From Roseinatronobacter ekhonensis (GTDB lineage Bacteria; Pseudomonadota; Alphaproteobacteria; Rhodobacterales; Rhodobacteraceae), in contig NZ_UIHC01000006.1 of assembly GCF_900499075.1 (NCBI RefSeq), forward strand, positions 1 to 64,000: a DNA stretch of 64,000 nucleotides, written 5' to 3'. Position numbers and translations under genes: made by a program. This document shows, piece by piece, positions 26,158 through 35,357 of this stretch (positions within the stretch are counted from its first letter, which is position 1; every line of letters starts with the position of its first letter). Below the pieces are notes generated by a model. That model was given only the letters and a program-made list of their open reading frames with translations. It ran no database searches and had not been told where the DNA came from.

Positions 26158-27117
26158 ATGAGCTTCCGTCTGCAACCCGCGCCCGCAGCCCGCCCCAACC
26201 GTTGCCAATTGTTCGGCCCCGGATCGCGTGTGGCCTTGTTCGAGAAGATGGCAGCCAGCGCCGCGGATGTCATCAATCTGGACCTTGAAGATTCGGTTGC
26301 GCCCTCTGACAAGGATAGCGCACGCAACAACGTCGTCGCGGCCACGCATGATGTGGATTGGGGGCGCAAAACGCTGTCCGTGCGGATCAACGGACTGGAT
26401 TCGCCGTTCTGGTATCGCGACGTGGTTGACCTGCTGGAGCGCGGGTCAGAACGGCTGGACCAGATCATGATCCCCAAGGTCGGCTGCGCCGCAGATATCT
26501 ACGCGGTAGATGCGCTTGTATCCTCCATCGAGGCTGCAAAGGGCCGCCAGAAGCGGATCAATTTCGAGGTCATCATCGAATCGGCGGCGGGTATCAGCCA
26601 TGTCGAGGAAATCGCGGCGGCCTCGCCGCGCATGGTCGCGATGAGCCTTGGCGCCGCCGATTTTGCGGCATCGATGGGCATGTCCACCACCGGCATCGGC
26701 GGCACGCAGGAAAACTACTACATGCTGCACCAGGGTGCGCAATACTGGTCAGACCCGTGGCATTGGGCGCAATCCGCGATTGTTGCCGCTTGCCGCACCC
26801 ATGGCGTGCTGCCGGTCGATGGCCCGTTTGGCGATTTCAGCGATGATGAGGGATTCCGTGCGCAAGCCCGCCGTTCCGCGACCTTGGGAATGGTCGGGAA
26901 ATGGGCGATCCACCCCAAGCAGGTTGCACTTGCGAACGAGGTGTTCACACCGTCGGAAACAGCAGTTTTGGAGGCGCGTGAAATTCTGACAGCCATGGAA
27001 GAAGCCAAGGCCCGAGGCGAAGGTGCGACAGTTTACAAGGGCCGTCTTGTCGACATCGCGTCCATCAAACAGGCAGAAGTTATCGTGCGTCAATCCGAGA
27101 TGATTGCAGCCGCCTGA
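26158..27117 (+). CDS. mcl1: L-malyl-CoA / beta-methylmalyl-CoA lyase
   Basis: A 319-aa CitE-like TIM-barrel lyase of the Mcl1 type, cleaving beta-methylmalyl-CoA to glyoxylate and propionyl-CoA and malyl-CoA to acetyl-CoA and glyoxylate. This is the carbon exit of the ethylmalonyl-CoA pathway. Motifs include RCQLFGPGSRVALFEKMA, VINLDLEDSVAPSDK, FEVIIESAAGI and GKWAIHPKQ. ATG 26158 follows AAGAGG; the longer frame from 26041 has no such signal. It is divergent from dgcN. Confidence 0.92.
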   Translation: MSFRLQPAPAARPNRCQLFGPGSRVALFEKMAASAADVINLDLEDSVAPSDKDSARNNVVAATHDVDWGRKTLSVRINGLDSPFWYRDVVDLLERGSERLDQIMIPKVGCAADIYAVDALVSSIEAAKGRQKRINFEVIIESAAGISHVEEIAAASPRMVAMSLGAADFAASMGMSTTGIGGTQENYYMLHQGAQYWSDPWHWAQSAIVAACRTHGVLPVDGPFGDFSDDEGFRAQARRSATLGMVGKWAIHPKQVALANEVFTPSETAVLEAREILTAMEEAKARGEGATVYKGRLVDIASIKQAEVIVRQSEMIAAA

Positions 27118-27148
27118 ACCCCGCCTCCGCCGCGATGTGTGTTGACCG

Positions 27149-27179
27149 ATCCGCGCCCCGAACCGGGGCGCGGATTTCT
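27149..27179. terminator. Hairpin between convergent mcl1 and second ilvD
   Basis: A perfect 12-bp stem, ATCCGCGCCCCG pairing with CGGGGCGCGGAT around a 3-nt loop, is followed by TTCTG on the plus strand. It lies 31 nt after the mcl1 stop and just before the end of the convergent gene, so it can terminate in both directions. Confidence 0.75.
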
Positions 27180-27182
27180 GCG

Positions 27183-28919
27183 TCAAATATCGGCGTAAGT
27201 GTGCCCTTCGCCTTTCGCGCCCGGATGCGTCACTGCGCCCAAGCGGGTTGACCCGACAAGCCGGGCGTATTTGTAAAGCGCGCCGCTGGAATGGATGGTC
27301 GGGCGCGGGCCTGCCCAAGCCTTGCGACGCTCTGACAATTCGGCATCGGACAAGGCGACAGACAACTCGCCCGTCAGCGCGTTCAATGTGATCATGTCGC
27401 CATCTTGCAGCAAGGCGATCGGTCCGCCATGTGCGGCCTCTGGCCCGACATGACCCACGCAAAACCCGCGCGTTGCGCCCGAAAAACGGCCGTCGGTAAT
27501 CAGCGCGACCTTTTTGCCCATGCCTTGGCCAGACAACGCCGCCGTGGTCGCCAGCATTTCGCGCATGCCGGGGCCACCTGCGGGGCCCTCGTTGCGAATA
27601 ACGATCACGTCGCCGGGTTCATACCCGCGCGCTTTTACGGCGGCAAAGGCGTCTTCCTCGCATTCGAACACGCGGGCGGGACCGGTAAAGACCTGCTCTT
27701 CCTCTGCCATGCCCGCGACCTTCACGATCGCCCCGTCGGGGGCCAGGTTGCCTTGCAACCCGACCACGCCGCCGGTCTTGCTGATCGGGGTCGCGATGGG
27801 GTGAATCACCCGCCCATCCGCTTCCAGAGAAATGCGGTCCAGTTCCTCACCGATGCTGCGCCCGGTCACGGTCAGGCAATCCTCGTGGATCAACCCAGCC
27901 TTGCTCAGTTCTTTCATAACCACGGGCAGGCCACCGACCTCGTATAGATCCTTGGCCACATATTGCCCGCCCGGTTTCAGGTTCACGAAATAGGGCGTGT
28001 CGCGGAAAATCTCGCACACATCCATCAGGTCGAAATCAATCCCCGCCTCGTGGGCGATGGCGGGCAGGTGAAGCCCCGCATTTGTGGACCCGCCGGTGCA
28101 GGCCACGACCCGCGCCGCGTTTTCGAGTGATTTGCGTGTGACAATGTCGCGCGGGCGCAGGTTGCGGGCCAAGAGGTCCATCACGGCAAGGCCCGATTCC
28201 TCGCAATAATGGTCGCGCGACTCGTAGGGTGCAGGCGCGCCGGAACTGTTCAGCAACGCAAGCCCGATCGCCTCGGACACACAGGCCATTGTATTGGCAG
28301 TGAACTGCCCACCGCAGGCCCCGGCGCTGGGGCATGCCACGCGTTCCAGAATGGCCAGCTCGGCGTCGGAATAATTGCCTGCCTGGTGCTTTCCCACGGC
28401 CTCGAACACGTCCTGGACCGTCACGTCCTTGCCATCCAGACGGCCCGGCAGGATGGACCCGCCATAGATGAACACCGATGGCACATTCAGCCGCACCATG
28501 GCCATCATCATACCGGGCAGCGATTTGTCGCACCCTGCCAACCCGACCAGCGCGTCGTAGCAATGCCCGCGCATCGTCAATTCCACCGTGTCCGTAATCG
28601 CCTCGCGAGAGGCCAGCGAGGATTTCATCCCCTCATGCCCCATCGCGATCCCGTCGGTCACGGTGATTGTGGTGAACTCGCGCGCGGTTCCGCCGCCTTT
28701 GGCCACGCCCTTCTTGACGACCTTGGCCTGTCGGTCGAGTGAGATATTGCACGGCGCCGCTTCGTTCCAGCAGGTGGCCACGCCCACCCATGGTTGGTGA
28801 ATTTCCTGTTCCGTCAGCCCCATGGCGTAGAAATACGACCGGTGCGGCGCGCGCGATGGGCCTTCGGTCACATGCCGCGATGGCAGGCGGGATTTGTCGA
28901 AGCGTGGCGTGTCTGTCAT
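27183..28919 (-). CDS. ilvD: Dihydroxy-acid dehydratase paralogue ([2Fe-2S]-type IlvD/Edd family)
   Basis: A 578-aa IlvD/Edd family dehydratase. Three cysteines at the cluster positions are present: [16 protein letters not shown] and [16 protein letters not shown]. This pattern matches the oxygen-stable [2Fe-2S] dihydroxyacid dehydratases (plant/actinobacterial type). It could duplicate IlvD under oxidative conditions or act on a sugar acid. It stands alone between mcl1 and mutS, divergent from mutS. Confidence 0.87.
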   Translation of the reverse strand: MTDTPRFDKSRLPSRHVTEGPSRAPHRSYFYAMGLTEQEIHQPWVGVATCWNEAAPCNISLDRQAKVVKKGVAKGGGTAREFTTITVTDGIAMGHEGMKSSLASREAITDTVELTMRGHCYDALVGLAGCDKSLPGMMMAMVRLNVPSVFIYGGSILPGRLDGKDVTVQDVFEAVGKHQAGNYSDAELAILERVACPSAGACGGQFTANTMACVSEAIGLALLNSSGAPAPYESRDHYCEESGLAVMDLLARNLRPRDIVTRKSLENAARVVACTGGSTNAGLHLPAIAHEAGIDFDLMDVCEIFRDTPYFVNLKPGGQYVAKDLYEVGGLPVVMKELSKAGLIHEDCLTVTGRSIGEELDRISLEADGRVIHPIATPISKTGGVVGLQGNLAPDGAIVKVAGMAEEEQVFTGPARVFECEEDAFAAVKARGYEPGDVIVIRNEGPAGGPGMREMLATTAALSGQGMGKKVALITDGRFSGATRGFCVGHVGPEAAHGGPIALLQDGDMITLNALTGELSVALSDAELSERRKAWAGPRPTIHSSGALYKYARLVGSTRLGAVTHPGAKGEGHTYADI

Positions 28920-29053
28920 GGCATCCTCTGCTTGGTTTGCATCAACCTAGCCATGCCCCCGAAACGCGGCAAGGAAAACCGGTCGCGCGCCCTCTTTCGC
29001 ATGGGCGCGGGCTGCACTAGGGTTTGCGACATTCCCTTGGCAGGAGCGCAGGT

Positions 29054-31687
29054 TTGAGTGACACCGTCACCCCCATGATGGCCCAGTATCTGGAGGTAAA
29101 ATCCCAGCACCCCGATGCGCTGTTGTTCTACCGCATGGGCGATTTCTACGAGTTGTTCTTCGATGATGCTGTTGCGGCGGCGGCGGCGCTGGACATCGCG
29201 CTGACCAAGCGCGGCAAGCATCAGGGCGAGGATATCGCCATGTGTGGCGTGCCGCATCACGCGTCCGAGGGGTATCTGCTGACGCTGATTCGCAAGGGTT
29301 TTCGCGTGGCGATTGCCGAGCAGATGGAAAGCCCGGAAGAGGCCAAGAAGCGCGGCTATAAATCCGTTGTGCGGCGCGAGGTCGTTCGCCTTGTCACCCC
29401 CGGCACGCTGACCGAAGACAGCCTGCTGGATGCGCGGCGGCACAACTTCCTTGCCGCTTATGCAGAGATTCGCGATGCGGGCGCGCTGGCTTGGGCCGAT
29501 ATTTCGACCGGGCAAGTCCGGGTCATGCCTTGCACCCGCGCGCGGCTTGGGCCGGAACTGGCGCGCCTTGCCCCGCGCGAGGTGCTGGTGGCGGACCCGA
29601 TGAGCGAGGGCTTGCGCCCCTTGATCGAGGATATGGGTGCCGCCCTGACCGCGCTTGCGCCCGCCAGTTTCGACAGTCAGGCCGCCGAACGGCGGTTGTG
29701 CGATCTGTATGCCGTGCAAACGCTGGACGGGTTCGGCCAGTTTGCCCGCCCCGAACGCGCGGCTTTGGGTGCGCTGGTCGATTATCTGGACCTGACGCAG
29801 CGTGGCAAGCTGCCGCTGTTGCAACCCCCGACGGTGGAAAGCGCGGATGCGGCCGTCCAGATAGACGCCGCCACCCGCCGCAATCTGGAACTGACACAGG
29901 CTTTGTCTGGCGGGCGCGACGGCTCGCTTCTGGCGGCGATTGACCGGACCGTAACCGCCGCCGGTGCGCGCCTTCTAGAACGGCGCTTGTCCGCGCCCGC
30001 CCGCAAGCTGGATGTGGCGCAGGCAAGGCAGGCGTGCGTTACCTTCCTGCACGGTCAGTCGCGGCTCTGTGCCGACCTGCGCCAAGCGCTGAAAGCCGTG
30101 CCCGATCTGGATCGCGCCCTGTCGCGGCTGGCGCTGGACCGGGGCGGCCCCCGCGATTTGGGCGCGGTGCGGCAGGCTTTGGTGCAAGCGGGGGCGTTAG
30201 CAGGCTTGCTGAATGTCCCCGATCTGCCCGATCTTCTGGCCGATGCCCGCGCGGCGCTGCTGGGTCATGACGCGCTGCTGGATGCACTCGACGCGGCGCT
30301 TGTCGCCGAGCCGCCGCTTCTGGCGCGTGATGGCGGCTTTATCGCCCCCGGCCATGATCCCGATCTGGACGACGCCCGCCGCTTGCGCGACGAAGGGCGC
30401 AGCGTGATTGCCGCGATGCAGGCCGACTATGCGCGCGAGACTGGCATTCAGGCGCTGAAAATAAAGCACAACAACGTCTTGGGCTATTTCATCGAAGTGA
30501 CCAGCACGCATGCACAAAAGATGTTGGCCGCGCCGTTGTCCGACCGCTTCATCCACCGCCAGACCACCGCCAACCAAGTGCGCTTCGCGACTGTCGAGCT
30601 GTCAGAGATAGAGACCCGCATCCTGAATGCGGGCGGCCGCGCCTTAGAGATTGAAAAACGGCTGTTCGAGCGTTTGCGCGCACAGGTGCTGGATGCCGCG
30701 GCACCGCTCGCCCAAGCCGCGCGCGCTTTGGCAGAAATCGACCTTGCGAGCGCCTTGGCGGACCTTGCCCGCGCGGGCGACTGGTGCGCGCCCAAACTCG
30801 ATGACAGCCGCGCCTTCGCCGTCGACGGGGGGCGTCACCCGGTGGTCGAGGCGGCCTTGGCCCGCGCGGGCAGCCCCTTCATTGCCAATGATTGCGACCT
30901 GTCGGCGGATCAAGGTGCTGCCATCTGGCTGCTGACCGGTCCCAACATGGCCGGTAAATCGACCTTCCTGCGCCAAAACGCGCTCATTACCATTCTGGCG
31001 CAGATGGGCGCTTGGGTGCCTGCACGTGCGGCGCAGATCGGCATGGTCAGTCAGGTCTTCAGCCGCGTGGGTGCCAGCGACGATCTGGCGCGCGGGCGCT
31101 CGACCTTTATGGTCGAGATGGTCGAAACAGCGGCGATCCTGCATCAAGCCGATGACCGCGCCTTGGTGATATTGGACGAAATCGGGCGCGGGACGGCGAC
31201 CTATGACGGGTTGTCGATTGCCTGGGCCACGCTGGAACATTTGCACGATGTGAACCGCACCCGGGCCCTGTTTGCCACGCATTACCACGAGATGACGGCG
31301 CTGTCGGACCGGCTGGACGGTGTGCAAAACGCCACCGTCGCTGTCAAGGAATGGGAAGGCGATGTCGTCTTCCTGCATGAGGTGCGGCGCGGCGCTGCGG
31401 ATCGCAGCTACGGCGTGCAAGTGGCGAAACTGGCGGGGCTGCCTGCGCCGGTGATCGCGCGGGCGCGCGAGGTTCTGGCGGCGCTGGAAGATGGCGCGCG
31501 AGGGGCTTCGCCCAAGGCGTTGATCGACGATCTGCCGTTGTTTTCCGCCGTGCAGGCCCCGGCACCCGCGCCCGCCAAACCTTTGCCCGTTTTGGACGCT
31601 TTGGCAGAGGTCAATCCCGATACGCTGTCCCCGCGAGAGGCGCTGGATGTGGTGTATCGGTTGAAGGGAATGGCGTCCGACGGCTAA
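29054..31687 (+). CDS. mutS: DNA mismatch repair protein MutS
   Basis: An 877-aa MutS that recognises mismatches and recruits MutL. The N-terminal mismatch-reading FxE region is MGDFYELFFDDA. Walker A is TGPNMAGKST, followed by the DEIGRGTATYDG Walker B/signature region and ATHYHEMTAL. I start at TTG 29054, 7 nt after AGGAG (29042-29046); ATG 29075 lacks such a site and 29024 would precede it. A 26-bp inverted repeat follows the gene. Confidence 0.95.
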   Translation: MSDTVTPMMAQYLEVKSQHPDALLFYRMGDFYELFFDDAVAAAAALDIALTKRGKHQGEDIAMCGVPHHASEGYLLTLIRKGFRVAIAEQMESPEEAKKRGYKSVVRREVVRLVTPGTLTEDSLLDARRHNFLAAYAEIRDAGALAWADISTGQVRVMPCTRARLGPELARLAPREVLVADPMSEGLRPLIEDMGAALTALAPASFDSQAAERRLCDLYAVQTLDGFGQFARPERAALGALVDYLDLTQRGKLPLLQPPTVESADAAVQIDAATRRNLELTQALSGGRDGSLLAAIDRTVTAAGARLLERRLSAPARKLDVAQARQACVTFLHGQSRLCADLRQALKAVPDLDRALSRLALDRGGPRDLGAVRQALVQAGALAGLLNVPDLPDLLADARAALLGHDALLDALDAALVAEPPLLARDGGFIAPGHDPDLDDARRLRDEGRSVIAAMQADYARETGIQALKIKHNNVLGYFIEVTSTHAQKMLAAPLSDRFIHRQTTANQVRFATVELSEIETRILNAGGRALEIEKRLFERLRAQVLDAAAPLAQAARALAEIDLASALADLARAGDWCAPKLDDSRAFAVDGGRHPVVEAALARAGSPFIANDCDLSADQGAAIWLLTGPNMAGKSTFLRQNALITILAQMGAWVPARAAQIGMVSQVFSRVGASDDLARGRSTFMVEMVETAAILHQADDRALVILDEIGRGTATYDGLSIAWATLEHLHDVNRTRALFATHYHEMTALSDRLDGVQNATVAVKEWEGDVVFLHEVRRGAADRSYGVQVAKLAGLPAPVIARAREVLAALEDGARGASPKALIDDLPLFSAVQAPAPAPAKPLPVLDALAEVNPDTLSPREALDVVYRLKGMASDG

Positions 31688-31698
31688 GCCTTGGACCA

Positions 31699-31768
31699 CG
31701 CGCCCCGGGCTTGACCCGGGGCCTCTGGGTCAGCCAACCGCAAGGCCCCGGGTCAAGCCCGGGGCGCG
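31699..31768. repeat. Perfect 26-bp inverted repeat, REP-like/terminator
   Basis: CGCGCCCCGGGCTTGACCCG... (31699-31724) is the exact reverse complement of 31743-31768, with an 18-nt loop. The CCCCGGGTCAAGCCCGGGG core is a palindromic repeat that is common in alphaproteobacterial intergenic DNA. It sits between convergent mutS and mtaB and probably blocks read-through or stabilises 3' ends. Confidence 0.85.
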
Positions 31769-31792
31769 GTTCACCTTATTTTGGCGTCTGCT

Positions 31793-33046
31793 CTATGCGC
31801 TCAGTTGTCCGCCGTCATACCCAGCAATTCGTGCCTGCACGATCTGCCCGACGGGTTGATCCGTCCCGAACACCACTTCGGCAAATTGCGGTGTGCGGCC
31901 CATCCGCGTGCTTTCCATCAGCACCGGGTGCACCTGTTCGACCTGCGCGGCCAGATGCTGCGCGACTGCAGCATCACCGGCAGCGCGCAATTGCGCCGCG
32001 CGCGCGCGCACCAAAGCACCGTTCAATTGCGGCATACGCGCGGCAGGTGTGCCCTGGCGCGGGCTGAACGGAAAGACATGCAGCCATGTCAGGCCGCAGT
32101 CTTCGACCAGCTTGAGCGAATTCTCGAACATCGCATCTGTCTCTGTCGGAAAGCCTGCAATTATATCGGCGCCAAAAGCCATATCGGGGCGCAGACGCCG
32201 CGCTTCTTGGCAGAATGCAATCGCGTCGTCACGTAGGTGGCGGCGTTTCATGCGTTTCAGGATCATATCGTCACCCGCCTGCAAGGACAGGTGCAGATGC
32301 GGCATGAGGCGCGACTCGGATGCGATGGCCTCCATCAGAGCGGGATCGGCCTCGATTGAGTCGATCGACGAGATCCGCAGTCGCGCCAGATCGGGCACCA
32401 ACCGTAGAATGCGGCGCACCAGATCGCCAAGCCGAGGCTGGGCTGGCAGGTCCGCGCCCCAGCTTGTCAGGTCCACGCCGGTCAGAACGACCTCCAGATA
32501 CCCCTCATCCACCAGCCGTTTGATCTGCTCGACCACCACACCCGCAGGCACAGACCGCGAATTGCCGCGCCCGTAGGGAATTATGCAAAAGGTACAGCGA
32601 TGGTCGCAGCCGTTTTGCACCTGAACATAAGCGCGCGCACGCGTGCCGAAGCCGTCAATCAGGTGGCTGGCGGTCTCGCGCACCGACATGATGTCATCGA
32701 CCATCACACGTTCGGTCTGGCCGATCAGATCGGGGGTCAGGCTGGCCCACGTAGCGGGTTTCATCTTTTCCGAATTGCCGATCACGCGGGTCACTTCGGG
32801 CATGGCGGCGAAGGTGTCTGGTTCGGTCTGCGCCGCGCAGCCGGTCACGATAATCGGCGCATCGGGGTTGTCGCGGCGCAGGCGGCGGATATCCTGACGG
32901 GCTTTGCGCACCGCTTCGGCTGTGACCGCGCAGGTGTTGACGACCAGCGCGTCGCGCACGCCCGCATTTTCGGCCAGTGCTTTCATCGCTTCGGTTTCGT
33001 AAGCGTTCAGGCGACAGCCAAGCGTGGTAAAGCGCGGGGCAGTCAT
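31793..33046 (-). CDS. mtaB: tRNA (N6-threonylcarbamoyladenosine(37)-C2)-methylthiotransferase MtaB
   Basis: A 417-aa radical-SAM methylthiotransferase that converts t6A37 to ms2t6A37 in tRNA. The N-terminal MTTase domain starts [15 protein letters not shown], with Cys at CAVTAEAV and GCAAQTEP. The radical-SAM CxxxCxxC is in [17 protein letters not shown], and a TRAM-like C-terminus follows. Its ATG (33046) overlaps the dapF stop as ATGA. The much longer open frame upstream runs through dapF and is rejected. Confidence 0.92.
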   Translation of the reverse strand: MTAPRFTTLGCRLNAYETEAMKALAENAGVRDALVVNTCAVTAEAVRKARQDIRRLRRDNPDAPIIVTGCAAQTEPDTFAAMPEVTRVIGNSEKMKPATWASLTPDLIGQTERVMVDDIMSVRETASHLIDGFGTRARAYVQVQNGCDHRCTFCIIPYGRGNSRSVPAGVVVEQIKRLVDEGYLEVVLTGVDLTSWGADLPAQPRLGDLVRRILRLVPDLARLRISSIDSIEADPALMEAIASESRLMPHLHLSLQAGDDMILKRMKRRHLRDDAIAFCQEARRLRPDMAFGADIIAGFPTETDAMFENSLKLVEDCGLTWLHVFPFSPRQGTPAARMPQLNGALVRARAAQLRAAGDAAVAQHLAAQVEQVHPVLMESTRMGRTPQFAEVVFGTDQPVGQIVQARIAGYDGGQLSA

Positions 33047-33861
33047 GCGCCGAAACCTGCGGCTAAAGTGGCCGTGAATACATGTGCGACCGGCCCGCTC
33101 AGCCAGACGCCGTCGTCGCGCCAATCTACCATCAGCGTGCCGCCATCGGCGGTGATGGTGACTTGCCGCCCGGTCAGCCCGCGCAAATGCGCGGCAACGG
33201 CGGTAGCGCAGGCACCAGAGCCGCAAGCCAGCGTGATCCCCGTGCCCCGTTCCCACACCCGCAGGCGCAGGTGGTTGGGGGCGCTCAGGGCCGCGAATTC
33301 GACATTGGTCGCTTCGGGGAACAGCGGGTCGTGTTCCACAAGCGGGCCTTGGCTGGCCACGGGCGCGGCCTCTGCATCGGGTACGAAGAACACGCAATGC
33401 GGGTTGCCCATTCCCACTGCAGTCGGATCGCCCGACAGCGGCAGGTGCAACGTGTCGCAATCGCGCGCCAGCGGAATGCCCTGCCAATCCAGCACCGGCG
33501 CGCCCATATTGACCCAGATTTGCCCGTCCCGGTCCTCGGCCCGCAGCAGCCCCCGCGCGGTGCGGATGGACAGGCTGGTGGCTTTGCATTGTGCCATGAC
33601 CATCGCCGCCACGCAGCGGGTGGCATTGCCACATGCCCCCGCTTGCGAGCCGTCGGCGTTCCAAAAATCCAAGGCCAGATCAGCCGCATCATCGCTGCGC
33701 AATTCCGCCAGTTGGTCAAACCCGACACCACGGTGACGATCACCAATCGCCTGCGCCAGCGCAGCCGTCATGACCCCACTCGCGCGGTGACGCGAGTCGA
33801 TCACGACGAAATCATTGCCTGCGCCGTGCATCTTGTGAAAGGTCAAGGGCGTGTCATCCAT
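33043..33861 (-). CDS. dapF: Diaminopimelate epimerase
   Basis: A 272-aa DapF that interconverts LL- and meso-diaminopimelate for lysine and peptidoglycan. Catalytic cysteines lie in GACGNATRC and [12 protein letters not shown]. The N-terminal [13 protein letters not shown] is the family signature. Start is ATG 33861; the open frame to 34017 would cross into the tRNA gene. It is co-transcribed with mtaB. Confidence 0.95.
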   Translation of the reverse strand: MDDTPLTFHKMHGAGNDFVVIDSRHRASGVMTAALAQAIGDRHRGVGFDQLAELRSDDAADLALDFWNADGSQAGACGNATRCVAAMVMAQCKATSLSIRTARGLLRAEDRDGQIWVNMGAPVLDWQGIPLARDCDTLHLPLSGDPTAVGMGNPHCVFFVPDAEAAPVASQGPLVEHDPLFPEATNVEFAALSAPNHLRLRVWERGTGITLACGSGACATAVAAHLRGLTGRQVTITADGGTLMVDWRDDGVWLSGPVAHVFTATLAAGFGA

Positions 33862-33990
33862 GCGCGCCATATAACGGTGGGCGCGCGGCCTGACCAGTCC
33901 CGCGCGCAAGCACGCCTGGAAAACATTGTGTCCGCGTGGCTTTTGTCCTTGACCCTGTGGCACGGCTTTTCTAAGTAGCGGCTTCAGAGT

Positions 33991-34066
33991 GAGCCGGTAG
34001 CTCAGCCGGTAGAGCAACTGACTTTTAATCAGTAGGTCCAGGGTTCGAACCCCTGCCGGCTCACCA
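33991..34066 (+). tRNA. tRNA-Lys (anticodon UUU)
   Basis: A 76-nt cloverleaf. Acceptor stem GAGCCGG pairs with CCGGCTC. The D arm has AGCTCAGCCGGTAGAGC, and the anticodon arm ACTGA-CTTTTAA-TCAGT carries anticodon TTT at 34024-34026. The T arm has GGTTCGAACCC, and CCA is encoded. It lies on the plus strand between minus-strand dapF and the photolyase-like gene. Confidence 0.97.
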
Positions 34067-34080
34067 TGTTTTCCAGAGTG

Positions 34081-35295
34081 TTATGTCAGCCCTGCGTCTT
34101 GCAGAATGTGCGGGATCTTGGTTTTCACCTTGAAAAACCCTGCCGTTGCATGTGGCCAGACCAGTTTGTCCCAATCGCGCTGCACTTCGGTCAGGGTAAT
34201 CCCTTGGGTCGTCAGCGCGGGTTCTGCGCTGTCAAGCCAGTCACGCAACGGCCCGCGCGGGACATAGGCGGTCACGATCTGCCGTGCCCCGGCGCGGGCG
34301 GCCCATTTCGCCAAATCACCCGGCACGCCCGCACGCAGCTGCGTCACCTCTTGGCCAAGGCGCGTCGCGGTATCGCGCAAGGCCGCATGCTCGAATGCGC
34401 TGACATGATCCGCCACGTCCTGCGGCGACCGCAGATGGCTGGCTTTCAGCGTCGCGCTGGCGACAATGTTCAGCCCCTTGCCTGCAAAGGCGGGATCGCA
34501 ATCCTCTTCGGTCAGTAGCAGTGCCGTTGGCGCGTCAGGATCGGGGGCGCGTGGTGTGCGCAGGCCAAGGCGCGGGGGCAGGCCGTCGGGCTCTTCATTC
34601 ACCAGCGCGGGGGCGTCGGCGGCCAGATCGGCGTCGCGCGGGGCAAAGCGACCATCGGTGAATTTGGCGATATTCCACGCTTGCGCGGCATAGGTCTTGC
34701 CGCGCGTGTGCAGCCCCGCGACCCAGCGCCAGCCCAGCGTGTTCGACGCGGGATCACCATCCAGCAGGTAGCGCAGGAAGAAATCCGCGCCCACGCGCCA
34801 TGGCAGACCGAAGGTGAAGATCCAGATCGACGCGAACCACATCCGGGCGTGGTTGTGCAGGTAGCCGGTTTCCACAAGCTCCAAAGCCCAAGCGTCAAAG
34901 CAGTCAAACCCCGTGCGCCCATTGGTTGCGGCCTGCACCTGCGCGCGCAGTTTGCGGTCCTTGCCAAGGATGTCGAAGTCGCGCTCCAGCCCGTCGCGGT
35001 AGCTGTCCCACGTTGTTGGGCGCTGTTCCAGCCAGCCTTTGAAGTAGCTGCGCCAGACAACTTCCTGAATGAACTTCTCCGCGCCTTCGGGGCCATGCGC
35101 GGCAAGGGCAGCCGCGATCACCTCGTCCTCTGCCACCAGCCTGCGGCGCAGATAGGGTGACAAGCGCGACACTGCGCCATGCCGCCCCGGCCCATAATCG
35201 GTATTGCGGCGCTTGGCGTAGCGCGCGCCCATTTCCGGCGTGAAATCCGTGATGCGGGCAAGGGCGGCATCACGAGTCGGGGCAAGTTGCGTCAT
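34081..35295 (-). CDS. FAD-binding photolyase/cryptochrome-family protein with reversed domain order
   Basis: A 404-aa flavoprotein. Residues about 15-220 are the photolyase FAD-binding domain: GRHGAVSRLSPYLRRRLV, VVWRSYFKGWLEQRP, YLHNHARMWFASIW and DGDPASNTLGWRWVAGLH. Ordinary photolyases carry an alpha/beta antenna domain before this. Here there is none, while residues about 255-404 form a C-terminal alpha/beta-like extension (TALLLTEEDCD, RQIVTAYVPRGPLRDWL, WPHATAGFFKVK). ATG 35295 follows AGAGGACACC. Repair activity is not assured, because the CPD-repair residues cannot be checked by eye. Confidence 0.78.
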   Translation of the reverse strand: MTQLAPTRDAALARITDFTPEMGARYAKRRNTDYGPGRHGAVSRLSPYLRRRLVAEDEVIAAALAAHGPEGAEKFIQEVVWRSYFKGWLEQRPTTWDSYRDGLERDFDILGKDRKLRAQVQAATNGRTGFDCFDAWALELVETGYLHNHARMWFASIWIFTFGLPWRVGADFFLRYLLDGDPASNTLGWRWVAGLHTRGKTYAAQAWNIAKFTDGRFAPRDADLAADAPALVNEEPDGLPPRLGLRTPRAPDPDAPTALLLTEEDCDPAFAGKGLNIVASATLKASHLRSPQDVADHVSAFEHAALRDTATRLGQEVTQLRAGVPGDLAKWAARAGARQIVTAYVPRGPLRDWLDSAEPALTTQGITLTEVQRDWDKLVWPHATAGFFKVKTKIPHILQDAGLT

Positions 35296-35357
35296 GGTGT
35301 CCTCTTTGGCTAAGGGCGGCAAATGGCGCGCCCCTAGCCAAAGTCAAAGCCGCCCAG

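Noticed and set aside
33047-33664. Long N-terminal extension of mtaB
   Set aside because: The extension runs through dapF in another frame on the same strand and is Arg/Gly-rich. The ATGA overlap at 33043-33046 gives the natural MtaB start.
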